DNA of 64,000 bases, from NCBI GenBank assembly GCA_013076295.1, contig RQOL01000493.1, positions 149,007-213,006 on the forward strand, in the 5' to 3' direction. The translations under genes and the position numbers were made by a program. The notes beneath the pieces are model-generated. The model was not told where the DNA came from, did no database searches, and worked only from the letters and a program-made list of their open reading frames with translations. Shown here piece after piece: positions 1-11,728 of the stretch (positions are counted from its first letter, which is position 1; every line of letters begins with the position of its first letter). This DNA is from Sanderia malayensis. Lineage: Eukaryota; Cnidaria; Scyphozoa; Semaeostomeae; Pelagiidae.

Positions 1-87
1 TGAAATAGAAATAGATGAATTAAAAAGGAAGCAAGTTTGTGCCAATTAATCGAGCCAAAGAAGAGAAAAAGGATGGCATACAAGTAG

Positions 88-2718
88 CTACTTAGTTTGG
101 ATGGAGTATAAAGAAATCAACTGACCTGATGCGCGTGGTTCTGCTTTACTGTCCTTCTTATCTTTGACTTTAAGAGATAGGACTTTCACTCTGCCAAGTG
201 CAGCAAGACCTGACATGTGAATTGACGGCAATTTTTCTTCTGGTTTATCCTCCTCCTCGTTCATTAAGGGTTGGCCATCAGGACCCAATTCTTTTATTTG
301 TTGCGGCTGCTTATAAAGTATGAGGCGCAATTTCGGGATGAAATAAGTAATGAGGAACAGGAAGCCGTAAAGGATGATTAGAATGCTTGCAGCCTCTACC
401 ACGTGCTTTCCAAAAACGCTGTAGATGCATGTAATGAAGATGAATGAGGCGAAATAGAAGCAGCATGCTGTGATGCAAACCCATTTCAGTTCCTTAAAAT
501 CGTCATTGATCTTCAGTGACCTACAGGATAGTAGATTGAGTACAATGCTCAGTGCGACATTATACGCAAACCCAATCCAAAAAACGACATTTTTCACATA
601 GGAGCACTCTGCATACATCACATTCCATTGTTCTGTTGGATGGTACTCTACATAAGATGACGTGGATCGAATTCCAATGCTCATTATGATCACCTGCCCA
701 ATCAAAACAATGACAATCACTATAAGATGTGGCCTGGAACCAAGTAATGAATTCTTGAGCTCCATGTTTTCGTCAAAGAATCTGTGCCGTACATTGGATG
801 ACTTTGTAAACAGGACAGCCAATGGGATCGTTAAGCCAAAGTTAAACATGATAACATAGGATATACAGCTTCCTGGTGATGGCTCTAGCAGCAAGGGAAC
901 AGGTGCGAAGAAACATAAACCTATACCAAATAGCATGAAAACCATTATTTTATAGTCAGCTGACTTGACCACATCACATTCTCTGTTTTGACTGAATATA
1001 CCCAATGTGAAAAATGTTACGCACATGCCAGCTGTGATGAAAAACATAAGAAATTCGCCCATTGGCTCAAACCATTTGAATGATACCTTTTTGAATGCAA
1101 CACACGCTGATTGCTGAGGGTTTGCAACTTGTGTTGATTTGCACTTTTTACACGATAGTGAATTATTTCGTTCACTAACTGTACCATTTGGGCATGGCTG
1201 ACAAGACCAACAGCAAAGAGGACCATTTGTTGCTGGTACACGCTGACTTCCTTGAAGACAATTATGGTTGCAAATCGATGTTGGTGTGGAGTGAATGCCA
1301 TGCTTCCATCTCAAGACCTTTTTATTCAATGCTAATTGTTGGTTTTCTCTTGTATTCCAAATTCCAGATTGTATCAACTCGATACCATTGACTAAGCTGT
1401 GTTGAACATTATAGATAATTGACATAATATCAAGATTAAGTCCTTCGGCATTGAATTTAATATTATTTTTTGTTAACGGAGACCTAAAACGCACAGTTTT
1501 CATTGCCTCAAAGACTGATATTTCTTTCTTATGTAACGCCTTCTTCTCAATACCATGAGCAAATGCATAAACAGCATCGATGGTATACGCGGCATCGGAC
1601 TTGTATTTCATCAGTTCAAGTATCATTTTCCTGCCTATCGTGTCGCATTCATTCTCTGCACTGCTTGTCATGTTAGCTGCATTGCTAATGCAATCAGTTG
1701 AACCGCCCATCTTGATGAACAACTCTTGAATCAACGCACTTTTGTTGTAAGGTCTTTTCAATGATGACAAGTACAAGCTGAACCCAGTGGCTTCTTGTTT
1801 CTTGTTATCTACGTTGATCATTCCTTCCACTACACGGGGGTAATTATTTAATTCATTCACATCTTGCCTCCATGGTAACGTGCTAAACCAAATAATGCCA
1901 GTGAGATTCTGTTGCTTCGCTTCCTCAAACAAAGACTTGCTGTCCTTTTTATCCAAATGCAAAACAACGACTTTGGCTAACGGATTGCGTTTGATTTGAT
2001 TTACTGCATATTTAATGCTCTGCTTTGAATCAATAACAATGTCATTTGAATAACAGCTATCAATACTACTTTTAAACTCTGTTTTAATCATCTTTGCATA
2101 TTCTGTTTGCTTTCTATCATTTGATACAACCAACGTTATGTACTTAATTTTCAGGGCTTTTAGTATACCAACTGTTGCTTTTAGCTTGTAAAAGTTAGCC
2201 GGATAAGTGGACATGAGATAAAAGTTATTCTTTGCAGCTGATTTGCCACTTGATGAAAGCTTGACATTATCTGATGCATAGCTGATCTGTGGTATTTTTT
2301 CGAATGCAAGAAGCTCCATGATAGCTGTTTCATTGTGATCGAATCGGCTAAGAACTATAGAAATGGGCACTTTATCTTGTTTTACCTGGTTACGATTTCT
2401 GTATTGCTTGTTGAATTCATAGGCAAAATCTTTGGCCTTCTCGACGTCATTGCAAGAATCATGCAAATCGTATCCAATTAAACGAGGTTTGGCTAGTGGC
2501 AAAACTTTCTCCCTGTTGATTGTTTGGGCAGCAAGTTTGATTGCTTCTGCAATGACAACACCTTTAATGTTTATCGAGCCACAAGAGCGAGCTTTTTCCC
2601 CAGCATCGTGCATTGGAATTATGGCTCCGAATATAAACTGTCCATCTTGGCGTTCAGCACTGCTTATGCTGAGAAGGAACAGTGCAAATGCAGAATAGAA
2701 ATATCCCAGTATCGACAT
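88..2718 (-). CDS. Class C G-protein-coupled receptor (metabotropic glutamate / calcium-sensing receptor-like)
   Basis: An 876-aa protein in one uninterrupted exon, starting at the ATG at 2718. Residues 1-20 are a hydrophobic signal peptide. Residues ~25-480 form the ligand-binding Venus-flytrap (ANF receptor) domain, including a PQISYASD stretch of the type that lines the ligand cleft. Residues ~500-560 are a cysteine-rich linker of the NCD3G type, rich in CxxC pairs. Seven membrane segments lie between ~565 and ~810, followed by a charged cytoplasmic tail. Family knowledge predicts a plasma-membrane dimer sensing amino acids, glutamate, GABA or cations; the ligand cannot be told from the sequence, so no symbol is given. 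The family usually has several exons, so one exon for the whole receptor is notable. Its upstream side faces the 3' end of ERCC6 about 1.4 kb away, with two CRE-like sites between. The frame is intact. Confidence 0.9.
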   Translation of the reverse strand: MSILGYFYSAFALFLLSISSAERQDGQFIFGAIIPMHDAGEKARSCGSINIKGVVIAEAIKLAAQTINREKVLPLAKPRLIGYDLHDSCNDVEKAKDFAYEFNKQYRNRNQVKQDKVPISIVLSRFDHNETAIMELLAFEKIPQISYASDNVKLSSSGKSAAKNNFYLMSTYPANFYKLKATVGILKALKIKYITLVVSNDRKQTEYAKMIKTEFKSSIDSCYSNDIVIDSKQSIKYAVNQIKRNPLAKVVVLHLDKKDSKSLFEEAKQQNLTGIIWFSTLPWRQDVNELNNYPRVVEGMINVDNKKQEATGFSLYLSSLKRPYNKSALIQELFIKMGGSTDCISNAANMTSSAENECDTIGRKMILELMKYKSDAAYTIDAVYAFAHGIEKKALHKKEISVFEAMKTVRFRSPLTKNNIKFNAEGLNLDIMSIIYNVQHSLVNGIELIQSGIWNTRENQQLALNKKVLRWKHGIHSTPTSICNHNCLQGSQRVPATNGPLCCWSCQPCPNGTVSERNNSLSCKKCKSTQVANPQQSACVAFKKVSFKWFEPMGEFLMFFITAGMCVTFFTLGIFSQNRECDVVKSADYKIMVFMLFGIGLCFFAPVPLLLEPSPGSCISYVIMFNFGLTIPLAVLFTKSSNVRHRFFDENMELKNSLLGSRPHLIVIVIVLIGQVIIMSIGIRSTSSYVEYHPTEQWNVMYAECSYVKNVVFWIGFAYNVALSIVLNLLSCRSLKINDDFKELKWVCITACCFYFASFIFITCIYSVFGKHVVEAASILIILYGFLFLITYFIPKLRLILYKQPQQIKELGPDGQPLMNEEEDKPEEKLPSIHMSGLAALGRVKVLSLKVKDKKDSKAEPRASGQLISLYSIQTK

Positions 2719-4137
2719 GATTAAAAGACAGTCCAGACCTCTGCCAAAGAACTGAATTTAATATCACGAGAAAATGCTTCTCAGTTCTAGCTCTATATGA
2801 ATCCAACCAGCATTTAACGTTAATTCAGTACATACACGAAAACAGAAAGGCACCTTATGTGCTTTGCAACGATACCTGCCAAAATCACCTCGAGCGCTTC
2901 ATTGTTAGTTTAGATCAAAACGAATTAGCGAAATGGGCGTAAAAAAATATCACCTCTTAATTTCATAATCAACTCTCTTATCCATCTGCTTCTAATTTCA
3001 TCTGCACAGAACCAATAATTTCCGCTTGAAATTTGCAATTCAACGAAGCGGGACTATCCGACATCTTATATGGTCCTAAAATGATGCTAAATTAAAAACA
3101 AGTATTAAAAAATGGTAAATTTGTTTGTAAAATATATTGCAGATAGCTTATTAGCTTAATGTGTCAAGCATGAAAGCACCAAATATTATTTGACTTGCTG
3201 TTAAAGATCAAAGAAGCACAGCGTCACTCATTATAGGATTTTCATCCATAAATCGTTTGTTTCTATTCCTAAGTTATTCTGCCATTGAGTTTTCTTAACA
3301 TGATATCAAGATGCTTTATCTATTCTTCTAAAGAAAAACTGACTTATGTCAAAAGAGATTGTTCTTTTTCTTTATACGAACCCGGGTGCTTCTGGTCTAG
3401 TTTAATGCGGATTAAAATAAAGCAAAGGATCCATCTAGTAATAAGGTTAAGGTTCTCGATTTATGCAACGTGCTAATCGTTCTTTTCTTGCCAACATCTC
3501 CTTCATTGCCAATTGGAATTCTTTGCGTTTTCGTCAGCCATGCTCCATACCTTTATTATGAAAACAATTTGTTCTCTAACATATAACTGTACATTCATTA
3601 AAAGATAATATTATAAATTTAATAAAACTTGGAATACACAGGAACTGTAAGAATATGGTTTTTTAAGACAATCTTGCTCTTGTACTAATCTCGTACTCCT
3701 ACTTTATACATGTAGAATTTAATCACAAACAAAAACAAACAAAACATTCTTCTATATATTACTCAAATAGTGTTTTTCTTCAAATAATCTAGCCTCGTGG
3801 CGTTAACGTGCAAACAACGCCACTGAGCATTGCTTGATTAGACCTGTCAAATTGTTGAAAATTTCACTAATTCCATGACGTCATCAATCCTATGACGTCA
3901 TAAATCAGCACATTGAATGAACCAAAACGAAAATTTGTTCACGGATATCAGCTATATATTCCTAAATCTAAAACTTCCAATGAAAACTCCCAAACCCTTG
4001 GGCATGAATTACATCATCTTCCTGTGTTGCCAAAAAAACATGTCCATATTATATACCCGCATCAGAATGAGACTATTTCACGAAAGTAGCTGAAAGCTCT
4101 ATTCGAGAATCAATACCACTGGATCCTCTCTAAGATC
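2719..4137. other. Intergenic: ERCC6 3' flank and receptor 5' flank
   Basis: AT-rich sequence with no credible coding exon on either strand. It must hold the receptor promoter and the ERCC6 3' end. The only ordered signal seen is a pair of TGACGTCA sites, listed separately. Confidence 0.6.
3876..3900. promoter_or_regulatory. Pair of perfect CRE/ATF palindromes
   Basis: TGACGTCA occurs at 3876-3883 and again at 3893-3900, 17 bp centre to centre. This octamer is the consensus site for CREB/ATF bZIP dimers. The pair lies ~1.2 kb upstream of the receptor start codon and ~240 bp past the ERCC6 stop. Function is inferred from the motif only. Confidence 0.4.
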
Positions 4138-7100
4138 TTATTGAAAATTGTCTTTAAGAAACCAAGTCCCTCTTCCATCAACTTTTCGAAAATTACAAAC
4201 TTGTTTGAGCATCTCTTTAAAAAGTGCATTTTTCTTATTATCGATTTTGATTTGAATTTCTGTAAAATTTCGTGCGTAGTTGCCTTGCCAGCATCCTTTG
4301 CTTCCAAAGCAACAAAATGACGAATTTCTTTGATCATTTCCATCTCTTTCGTCGCATCAGCTGAGTTTAAGTTGATATTATAATCATTGCAAACATTCAA
4401 GCAGCCAGCTTCATTACTTGATGAACTGGCAGTTAATGCATTGCGGGCTCTCATCCTTTCAAGAAGTACTGATGATGACAAATTATCATCATTATGATGC
4501 TTGATTATTTGGGACCCATCAAAATGCTTCTGTTCAGTATCACTTTTAGATCTTGAATCCTCGTTGGAGGGTGTTGATCTTTTTACTCCAAAACGAGGCC
4601 TCCTCGCTGGAGTGCCTGCTGCTCCATTTGCATCAGTCCATGTTGGAACACTGACGTGTGACTTTCTGCAGTGTGCACGCGATTCACGAAGTGCTTCAGA
4701 TGCTTGTTTAGCAATCCGTTCTGCCTCTTTTTCCACCAGAACGTAGTCAGGGTTTCCGGCTTCCACGATTTTGTCATGTTTTAGAGCACTGTGCATTCCT
4801 GTAAATCAAAATAAAACCTTTACTTCACCTGCTAAAAAACATTATGTTAACACCAAAATAGATTTTACAGAGGTAGATCAAATTTGTCATCTGAGTGTGC
4901 TGTTGCAGAGCATAAACGTTTAAATGCATTTAAATTACTTTTATATAAAAACTTTTGGCATATATAGCCTAACGTTTCAGTAGCAAAATAAAGAATCAGC
5001 CTCGAGTGATTCTTACTTTGTTACTTATTATGTATTCGAATTTCCTGTCCATAGTAATGTCTGAGCATAATCTGCTGTAGCTACCTCGTTATTTTTCAAT
5101 TGTTGCTGGCAACCTCATTTTTGAGGTTTGAAGAGCCTCATTCTGTCTTTATTTATTATATTCTTTTTATTTTTTGGGCAACTCTCAATCTGTTGTTTCC
5201 CATAAAAGTTCCTCTTATTAAATTAAGTGAAATACACATACCTGCATTTTGAAACAATGCATGCAATATCTCTTTATCGTGCTTTTTATTTAATTCCTTT
5301 TCATCTATTTCATCTTCTTCACTTTTCTTGTAAATTGCATGTTTATCCAAATTCTCAATGTTTACACCTTCTAATTTCACTTTCTTCTTTTTCTTCTCTT
5401 TATTTTTCCATGGCGTGCATAAAAAGAATGGCTTATCTGCGCTCTAATCAGCTTATTTCCTTTACTCTCTTCTGTCTTTAACTTTTTAAAAGAATCTCTA
5501 TTTGATATATCAATCTTTTCACTTTCTTTACTCTGATCTTCATCGCCATGCTCCAATCTATCAACAGACTTCATAAGACGAACCCCATTATCATTATGAA
5601 CTTCTTCAGGTGGTATATCTTGTGCAGAATCTTTACTGGTAGATTGCTTAATATCACTTTCATCAACTTTCCAAACATCTTTGTTTGACTTCATTGCTGC
5701 GAGTTCCTTTTTGAAATTTTTGGAGTTTGTTTTTTTACCTTCGAAGATAAAGTTGTTTTCCGTTGCTTTTTGGATATGTTTTGGGGTAATTTTACTTCGG
5801 ATCCAGTACCAGCAAATAGCGAGCCTGTTTCAGTTGACTGCTGAGGCTTTACATCTCCCAGTGTGAATAACTCATATAGATCATTCGATTTAAAAAACCT
5901 TCTTTGAGCAGGATTTTGCAAAACTCGATTTACTAGGAACTGTTTGAATATTTGTCTGAAAAAAAAAACAAGAACTGTGAAACCAAGCGCTTTTTTCGCC
6001 TCGAAGAGCAAACGAACAATCGATAATTAATTCGGATTATCCATGCACCTGTGATAAATCTTCTCTTCAATTGTCCCTGTAGTAAGAAGTCGATAAATGG
6101 TGACATGCCTGTCTTGTCCTATTCTCCACGACCGCTCCCGAGCTTGGGTATCCGTACTCGGATTCCAATCCGGATCAAATATAACAACACGATCTGCACC
6201 AGTCAAATTTAAACCAAGTCCACCAACACGCGTAGTCAGAAGGAATATGAAAATTGAACTATCCTGCAGCACCAACATGAACAAATAAAAAACCAAATGA
6301 AATGATAATACCCTTGAAGAAACTATGTGTGTAAGAATGACAAAATCTTGTACAGAATAAAAGAGCATTCATTAGAGTTTACCTGGTTAAATTTGTCCAC
6401 AAATGGTTGACGTGAGCCAATAGATGTTGTTCCATCCATTCTCAAGTAATTATAATTGCATTTCTTCACAAAGGTCTCCAAAATGTCCAGCATCTATTTA
6501 CAAAATAAAGTCTAAATTCAAATATCATCAATCAGTTATACGATAACTCGAATAAATCAATCATTTATCAAATCCAAAATAAAGTTTAAATTATAAAAAG
6601 AGACATACCTGTTTAGTTTGCGAAAAAAGAAGAACTCTATGATTCTGTTGGTCCCATATTTTAAGCAATGATTCAATGACAATCATTTTACCAGATCTTT
6701 TCCAAAACCCATAGCCCTGATGGAACTGACCTTCTTCTTGATTTGAATCACTGTGGTCACAACTGACTGGTTGATCTGATGATTTCATCCAGTCAAGTGA
6801 GCCAGCTGATGATGATAAATCAGGGTGATTGCACAGTTTACGTAACATGATTAATCCAGGAAATATCTTGAAGAAAACAATATTGATTTATATTACTTTG
6901 TTTCGTTGCTGTTCGAGTTCTCTGAAAAACCAAATTCTTTCGTTGTTCAGACACATTAATTTAATCAAAATTAACCTTCATTCTTCCGGCCAAAATGGAA
7001 GCGACTTCATTGGATTGAATGTATTTTTTATAGAGCTCAGTTTGCTCATCTGTCAGACGACAAAACAAAACCTAGAAGGAAATAAAAATCCTCTATCGTT

Positions 7101-10100
7101 ACATAAACTGAAAAATAATAATATTCCAATCCAACCCCAAAACGTAACCTACTTGTTCATTCTTAGCTGGCAGATTTATGCTGGCATTAACATCTTTCTT
7201 CATTCTTCTCAGCAAATATGGACTAATTGTATCACGTAGAATACAGGCACATTTAAATGCGGTCTGAACCTGAAAGAAACAAAACAAATTTCATGAATGC
7301 AATGGACAAAACTAGTAGCAGACTTTTTTCGCAAATTTCAAAAGCATAAACCACAATCAAGCATTAATTAAATAAACCGGTTACACAATCTAAATAATTC
7401 TAGGTCTTGTATATTACCTGTATATCAGTAGCATTTGCATAACCCCCAATCGTAATTGGAACTGAAAACTCAGCCATGAACACAGGGAGTGTTCCTAATT
7501 TTCCAGGATATATAAAATCAAATAATGACCACAATTCTTTTAAATTATTCTGAAGTGGCGAGCCAGATAAGATTAAGCGATGGGGCGTAGTAAACTGGAA
7601 TGAAAATTCAAACTACCAACTTACATTTCAACTTCGACGGGATTTCGACGTCGAAAACGAAAGAACACAAAATTAACAATCAATAAAAAGTTTCAAAAAA
7701 CCTGTTTACAAGCCAATGTAATCTCTGCATCTGGATTTCTTATTTTATGACCTTCATCCAAAATTATGTAATCCCAATAATATCTGAGTAGTTGATCTTG
7801 ATGAATACGCAAGTTTGAGTAAGAGGTTACAAGGATGCCTTTATCATCCACAATGTGTTTGATTAATGCCTCCTACAAAAAAGTTTTTCAACCTTTCTTA
7901 AATAGCAGTAAAACATGTCAAAATATTGTTTATTATTTTTGTACAGCGTCATTTTGATAACATCCCATATACCTAAAAGCTCCATTCTGTTAATAGAATG
8001 CAAATAGGCGTTTTGACCAGTAACGAAAAAATATCAAACCTTCCTTCCACTGTGTGAGCCAGACTTATGTAGGACAGCAACTCTAAATTGTGGAGACCAT
8101 TTGTGGAATTCCTTCACCCATTGATGCAAAACAGTAGCTGGGCAGGTAATTAAGACAGGACCAAAGCTATGAAATGCAATAATCAATACAATCACAACTT
8201 TTTCAGTACATTTATTTCATAGTGCTAAAACAAATTTTGCAAAACACTTTTAAATCTTACCCTCTGCTGTTTTGCAGTGAATTTTTTACACCTGTAAGAA
8301 ATGTTATAATTTGAATCGTCTTTCCAAGACCCATTTCATCACCAATGATGCCACCAACTTCTTGGTTATGCAGTTCCCAAAGCCATTTCACTCCAGTCCT
8401 TTGGTACCTGAATATTCAGATACATTTATCATTTCCATAAATAATAACATGAAATATCTCCCAACGATAAAACCTGGTAGAATTGCATGAACATACTTGT
8501 AAAGCTTTCTCCATGTTCTATAAGGCAATGAAAATCCCTTCTTTAAAAATACTTCTTTGGTATCATTTTCTTCTTCATCGCTTAACTCAAAATCAGCAAC
8601 AGTGTCAACAGCATTTGCATCTTTTAACTTCTCTTTCAGTCTTAATATTCTTATTCTTTCATTATATACTTTGACATCACCATCATCAACAACTCTCTTG
8701 GAAAGCTCTTGTTTCCTTGATTTCAGATTTTCAAAAAGAATATCATGGTGATGGCCTGGTCTCCTTTGTCTTTTCCTAGTTTTAAAAGAAACTATCTTCT
8801 CGTGAATTTGAAATTCATCATTTACTTCACAATTATTTTCATCAGAAGAAGGAAGATACTCTTCCTCTTCATCCTGAGATGAATAACTGTCGCTGGATTC
8901 ACCATCTATATCCAATCTCCTTTTCCTACTTTTTATTATGTCATACTTATTTTCATGAGTTGCGGGCTCAAAACAGAGTGTTTCATTGGATTGCCTACTT
9001 CCACAAACTGGATCACCCATATCTTGAAGAAATACATCGTTTGTTTCAAAATCATTTAATCCAATAGTCAAATCTCCAAACAAATTGTGACCAGTATTAT
9101 TTGAAGAGGCTTCACCTAAAACAACAAAATACCCTTTTATGAAAAAGTAATGTGGTATGTCTACAAAATATTAAAGTTACTTAAATGAAAATTTTGATTC
9201 ATGGCTCTGAATGGTATCTAAAATTTTTACCATGTGGTCCTTTTATTGTTGTAGATAGATTTTCTAGATAGGATATAAGAGATTTCTCCTTGCCTTTCAA
9301 TCTCCTTAGATGGGTAATCTAAAACAATTTTAAAAAATTAATCATCAAACAAAATAGCATCCTAATCATGATTCATAAAAATTTATATTGAAGCTTACTT
9401 TAGCTTCTTTATGAGCTCCTAAAGACCACAGACTTCTTCTAACATTAATATCTTCTGCAATATTTCCACTTAAAGCTGTAATTGTGTTGTCTGCCTTGTT
9501 CAATTCTTCTTGAGTGCATCTAATTAGAAATCAGACAAATTTTTACACATACATACTTCACATATATACTAACGGTGGTGTAGCCTAGTGGTTAAGGCGT
9601 TAGATTTCGTATCCTTGAAGGGCAACCTTCATGGGTTCGAATCCACGGATGGTCGGAATCACAAACTACAAGCCGTCAGCCAACTCAGCTGTCCATCCTT
9701 CTGAGGTCGGTAAATGAGTACCCAGGGTATTCGTTCTAGAACATCATTTTGGGGGCACAAGCCGCAGGCCCACATCAGCTGTATAGCTGCCAGAACCCTC
9801 AGCCTGTGTTAACAAATAAATATTGCTTGCTTGCTTGCTTGCCCAAATCAAAGCTATTTCAACATACTTTAACTCCTCTCTGATATCTTTCAGTTCTTTA
9901 TTAATCTGTTTTCTTTTTATTTCTATCTGCTGCTCTTCAATTGCTTTGTCAACTTGTTTTATAACACCTTTCTCAAAATCTTCTTGCTCATATGCACTTA
10001 CTCCAAGATCCTTTAAAGCAGTCTCCTGATTAGTTGCATTGGCGCTTTTGATTTCATTTCTTCTTATTTCAATTCCATAACTTGTCACATTTCCGGCTCC

Positions 10101-10178
10101 AGTTTCATCTACATTCGAATTACTTCCATTCGTTATAACAACACTTCTGGTGTCCCTTTCAAATTCTGTAGATTCCAT
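4138..10178 (-). CDS. ERCC6: DNA excision repair protein ERCC6 / CSB (SNF2-family ATPase)
   Basis: CSB remodels RNA polymerase II stalled at DNA lesions and starts transcription-coupled repair in the nucleus. Fifteen exons with GT-AG borders, in gene order: 9868-10178, 9399-9519, 9231-9318, 8497-9115, 8261-8407, 8040-8166, 7702-7872, 7418-7594, 7153-7269, 6976-7071, 6609-6866, 6383-6493, 6049-6263, 5242-5955, 4138-4798. The N-terminus has the CSB-specific [15 protein letters not shown] and QVDKAIEE; an acidic linker follows. Helicase motifs run in order: DEMGLGKT (Walker A), [36 protein letters not shown]. The C-terminus has [11 protein letters not shown] and the ubiquitin-binding-region motif TTHEILQKF. 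As printed, the frame slips by one missing base at three places: ~5690-5790, ~5377-5455 and ~4245. Adding three bases gives 3,936 nt, exactly 1,312 codons. With the third slip allowed for, the stop is at 4138-4140; the uncorrected frame runs on to 4110. A SINE lies in intron 1. Confidence 0.93.
9574..9843 (+). mobile_element. tRNA-derived SINE in ERCC6 intron 1
   Basis: The 5' part is tRNA-like, with an RNA polymerase III A box (TAGCCTAGTGG, 9581-9591) and a perfect B box (GGTTCGAATCC, 9634-9644). A ~180-bp body unrelated to a tRNA follows, and the element ends in a TTGC simple-repeat tail near 9824-9843. It is antisense to ERCC6, and its tail ends ~24 bp from the exon 1 splice donor (9867). 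No clear target duplication was found. Confidence 0.8.
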
Positions 10179-10862
10179 GTTATTTCTTAAATGAGCTTTG
10201 ACAATTCAAAAGAAATCTTGATATGTCATTTTGCAAGCATAACAAGCCAGAACAGACCTGATAAATAAAGTGGATTGTAAATAGATACTTTCTTGTCCAT
10301 CTTAGCAAAATTATGTAATAGGTAATGAAATGTAAAGTGCATTGATTTGATGCATTTTCATCATATACATGTATATTAGTATCATATTACAATTATTTTT
10401 GTTGAGCCCCCTCCTGTTCTGGCCAAGCAATTTATGCCAAATCTTCAAAATACAAGACAAGGTATTGGAATAACGTATAAATTGGGTTTGAATTGTAAAG
10501 ATACATTGTACAAGTTGTTTGAAACAGACTTACACAAAAGAGTTCTATGGCCTAGAGTAAAAAGAATAAAAAGTAAAAAGAGTAAAAAATTACGTCATTG
10601 TTTGTATCAATCGAATTATTGAGAAACCAAAACCACCTGACTAAACAATTTTCCAAAATCTTCAGAATATAGGTTATTGCATTGGGATAGCTATAAATTC
10701 AGCTTGGTACGTCAATACTTAAAACTCGAAGACTCGCAACGAATGGTGAAAATAAAATTGTCGAGCATAAATCCAATTCCGAATCTGAATCTCAATGTGA
10801 TTTGGTTCCAAGCAATGGTTCCAAGGCAGGCATCTCATTGGGCAGACACATCAGCAATGTAA
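10179..10862. other. Intergenic upstream of ERCC6
   Basis: Expected to contain the ERCC6 promoter and 5' UTR. It is AT-rich with no TATA box at a telling position and no credible exon; short open frames here look like chance. Confidence 0.5.
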
Positions 10863-10864
10863 TA

Positions 10865-11181
10865 CCGTAAATCCTCGAATTAACCCCCTGTGGGCTTATT
10901 TATTTTTGTCATTTTTTAAATTGGGGCTTATTCGAGGGGGGGGCTTATAAAGCTATCTGAAATATGGCAAAAAATTTGATGTTCTTACTGGGAAAAGAAA
11001 CGGGAAATTGGTTTAATTGTTCCAGCAAAGTATTTTGTATACACAGATAAACAGAAGAATGCTCAGATATTGGTGAAAAAACGTAGAAAAACAAAATTTT
11101 CTCGAACTCGCTGTACGCAAATATCAGCATGTTAGGGGTGGGGGCTTATTCGAGGGGGGGGGGCAATTCGAAGATTTACGG
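10865..11181. mobile_element. Short inverted-repeat element (MITE), TA target duplication
   Basis: The ends are inverted: CCGTAAATCCTCGAAT at the left and its near complement ATTCGAAGATTTACGG at the right, flanked on both sides by TA. Subterminal G-rich GGGGGCTTATTCGAGG blocks repeat inside. No ORF of note. TA duplications suggest mobilisation by a Tc1/mariner-type transposase. Confidence 0.7.
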
Positions 11182-11223
11182 TAATAGCGGTACATCATGG
11201 GCACATGTTGGAAAAGTAACCCC

Positions 11224-11513
11224 AAGGGGGGCACTCAAGACTTTTATATACGGGGACGTCAGTCCGATATTTTTGGGTCAGTTATTTTCCTTAAAGCACA
11301 TTTCCGAAATTTTAGGAAAGACAAAGTGATATTTTTGGGTGAAAGATTAGAAATTTCATGTCAAAAAAATAATGCATGCAATTTTTAATGATATTTTTGG
11401 GTTACTGAAAGAAATTTTAATGATATTTTTGGGTCACTCTGAAATTTTTTGTGATATTTTTTAGGGCTCTGTAAACTTCTCGGACTGACGTCCGCGTATA
11501 TAACGCCCCCTTC
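11224..11513. mobile_element. Foldback element with internal GATATTTTTGGGT repeats
   Basis: The left end (TTATATACGGGGACGTCAGT) and right end (ACTGACGTCCGCGTATATAA) are inverted complements, each bounded by a G or C run. The right arm lacks ~11 bp present in the left. Between them GATATTTTTGGGT is repeated at least three times. No coding capacity. No target duplication could be fixed. Confidence 0.6.
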
Positions 11514-11728
11514 TGTATTATCTCTATTCTGTCACTGTGTTGCCACTTCATAAAGAAACGAGACGACGAGCGACACGGTTGAGTGAAGTGAGATGGGAGG
11601 GAGGACGAGGGAGAGAAGGGAAGGATAGGAGGGGAGACGTGATGACATTCATGTGGACGTGATTGATGACTTGCTTTCCCTCGTCTTCGGGTAGAGGTTT
11701 GCTACAACAAAAGATGAATGAAATGCTT

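Noticed and set aside
5242..5955. Programmed frameshifting or tiny introns in ERCC6
   Set aside because: Candidate introns would be ~30 bp without a pyrimidine tract, and similar one-base deficits occur in unrelated genes, so sequence error is simpler.
9574..9650. Possible tRNA gene
   Set aside because: A and B boxes are present, but the sequence runs into a SINE body with a simple-repeat tail and the cloverleaf is not convincing; it is the head of a SINE.
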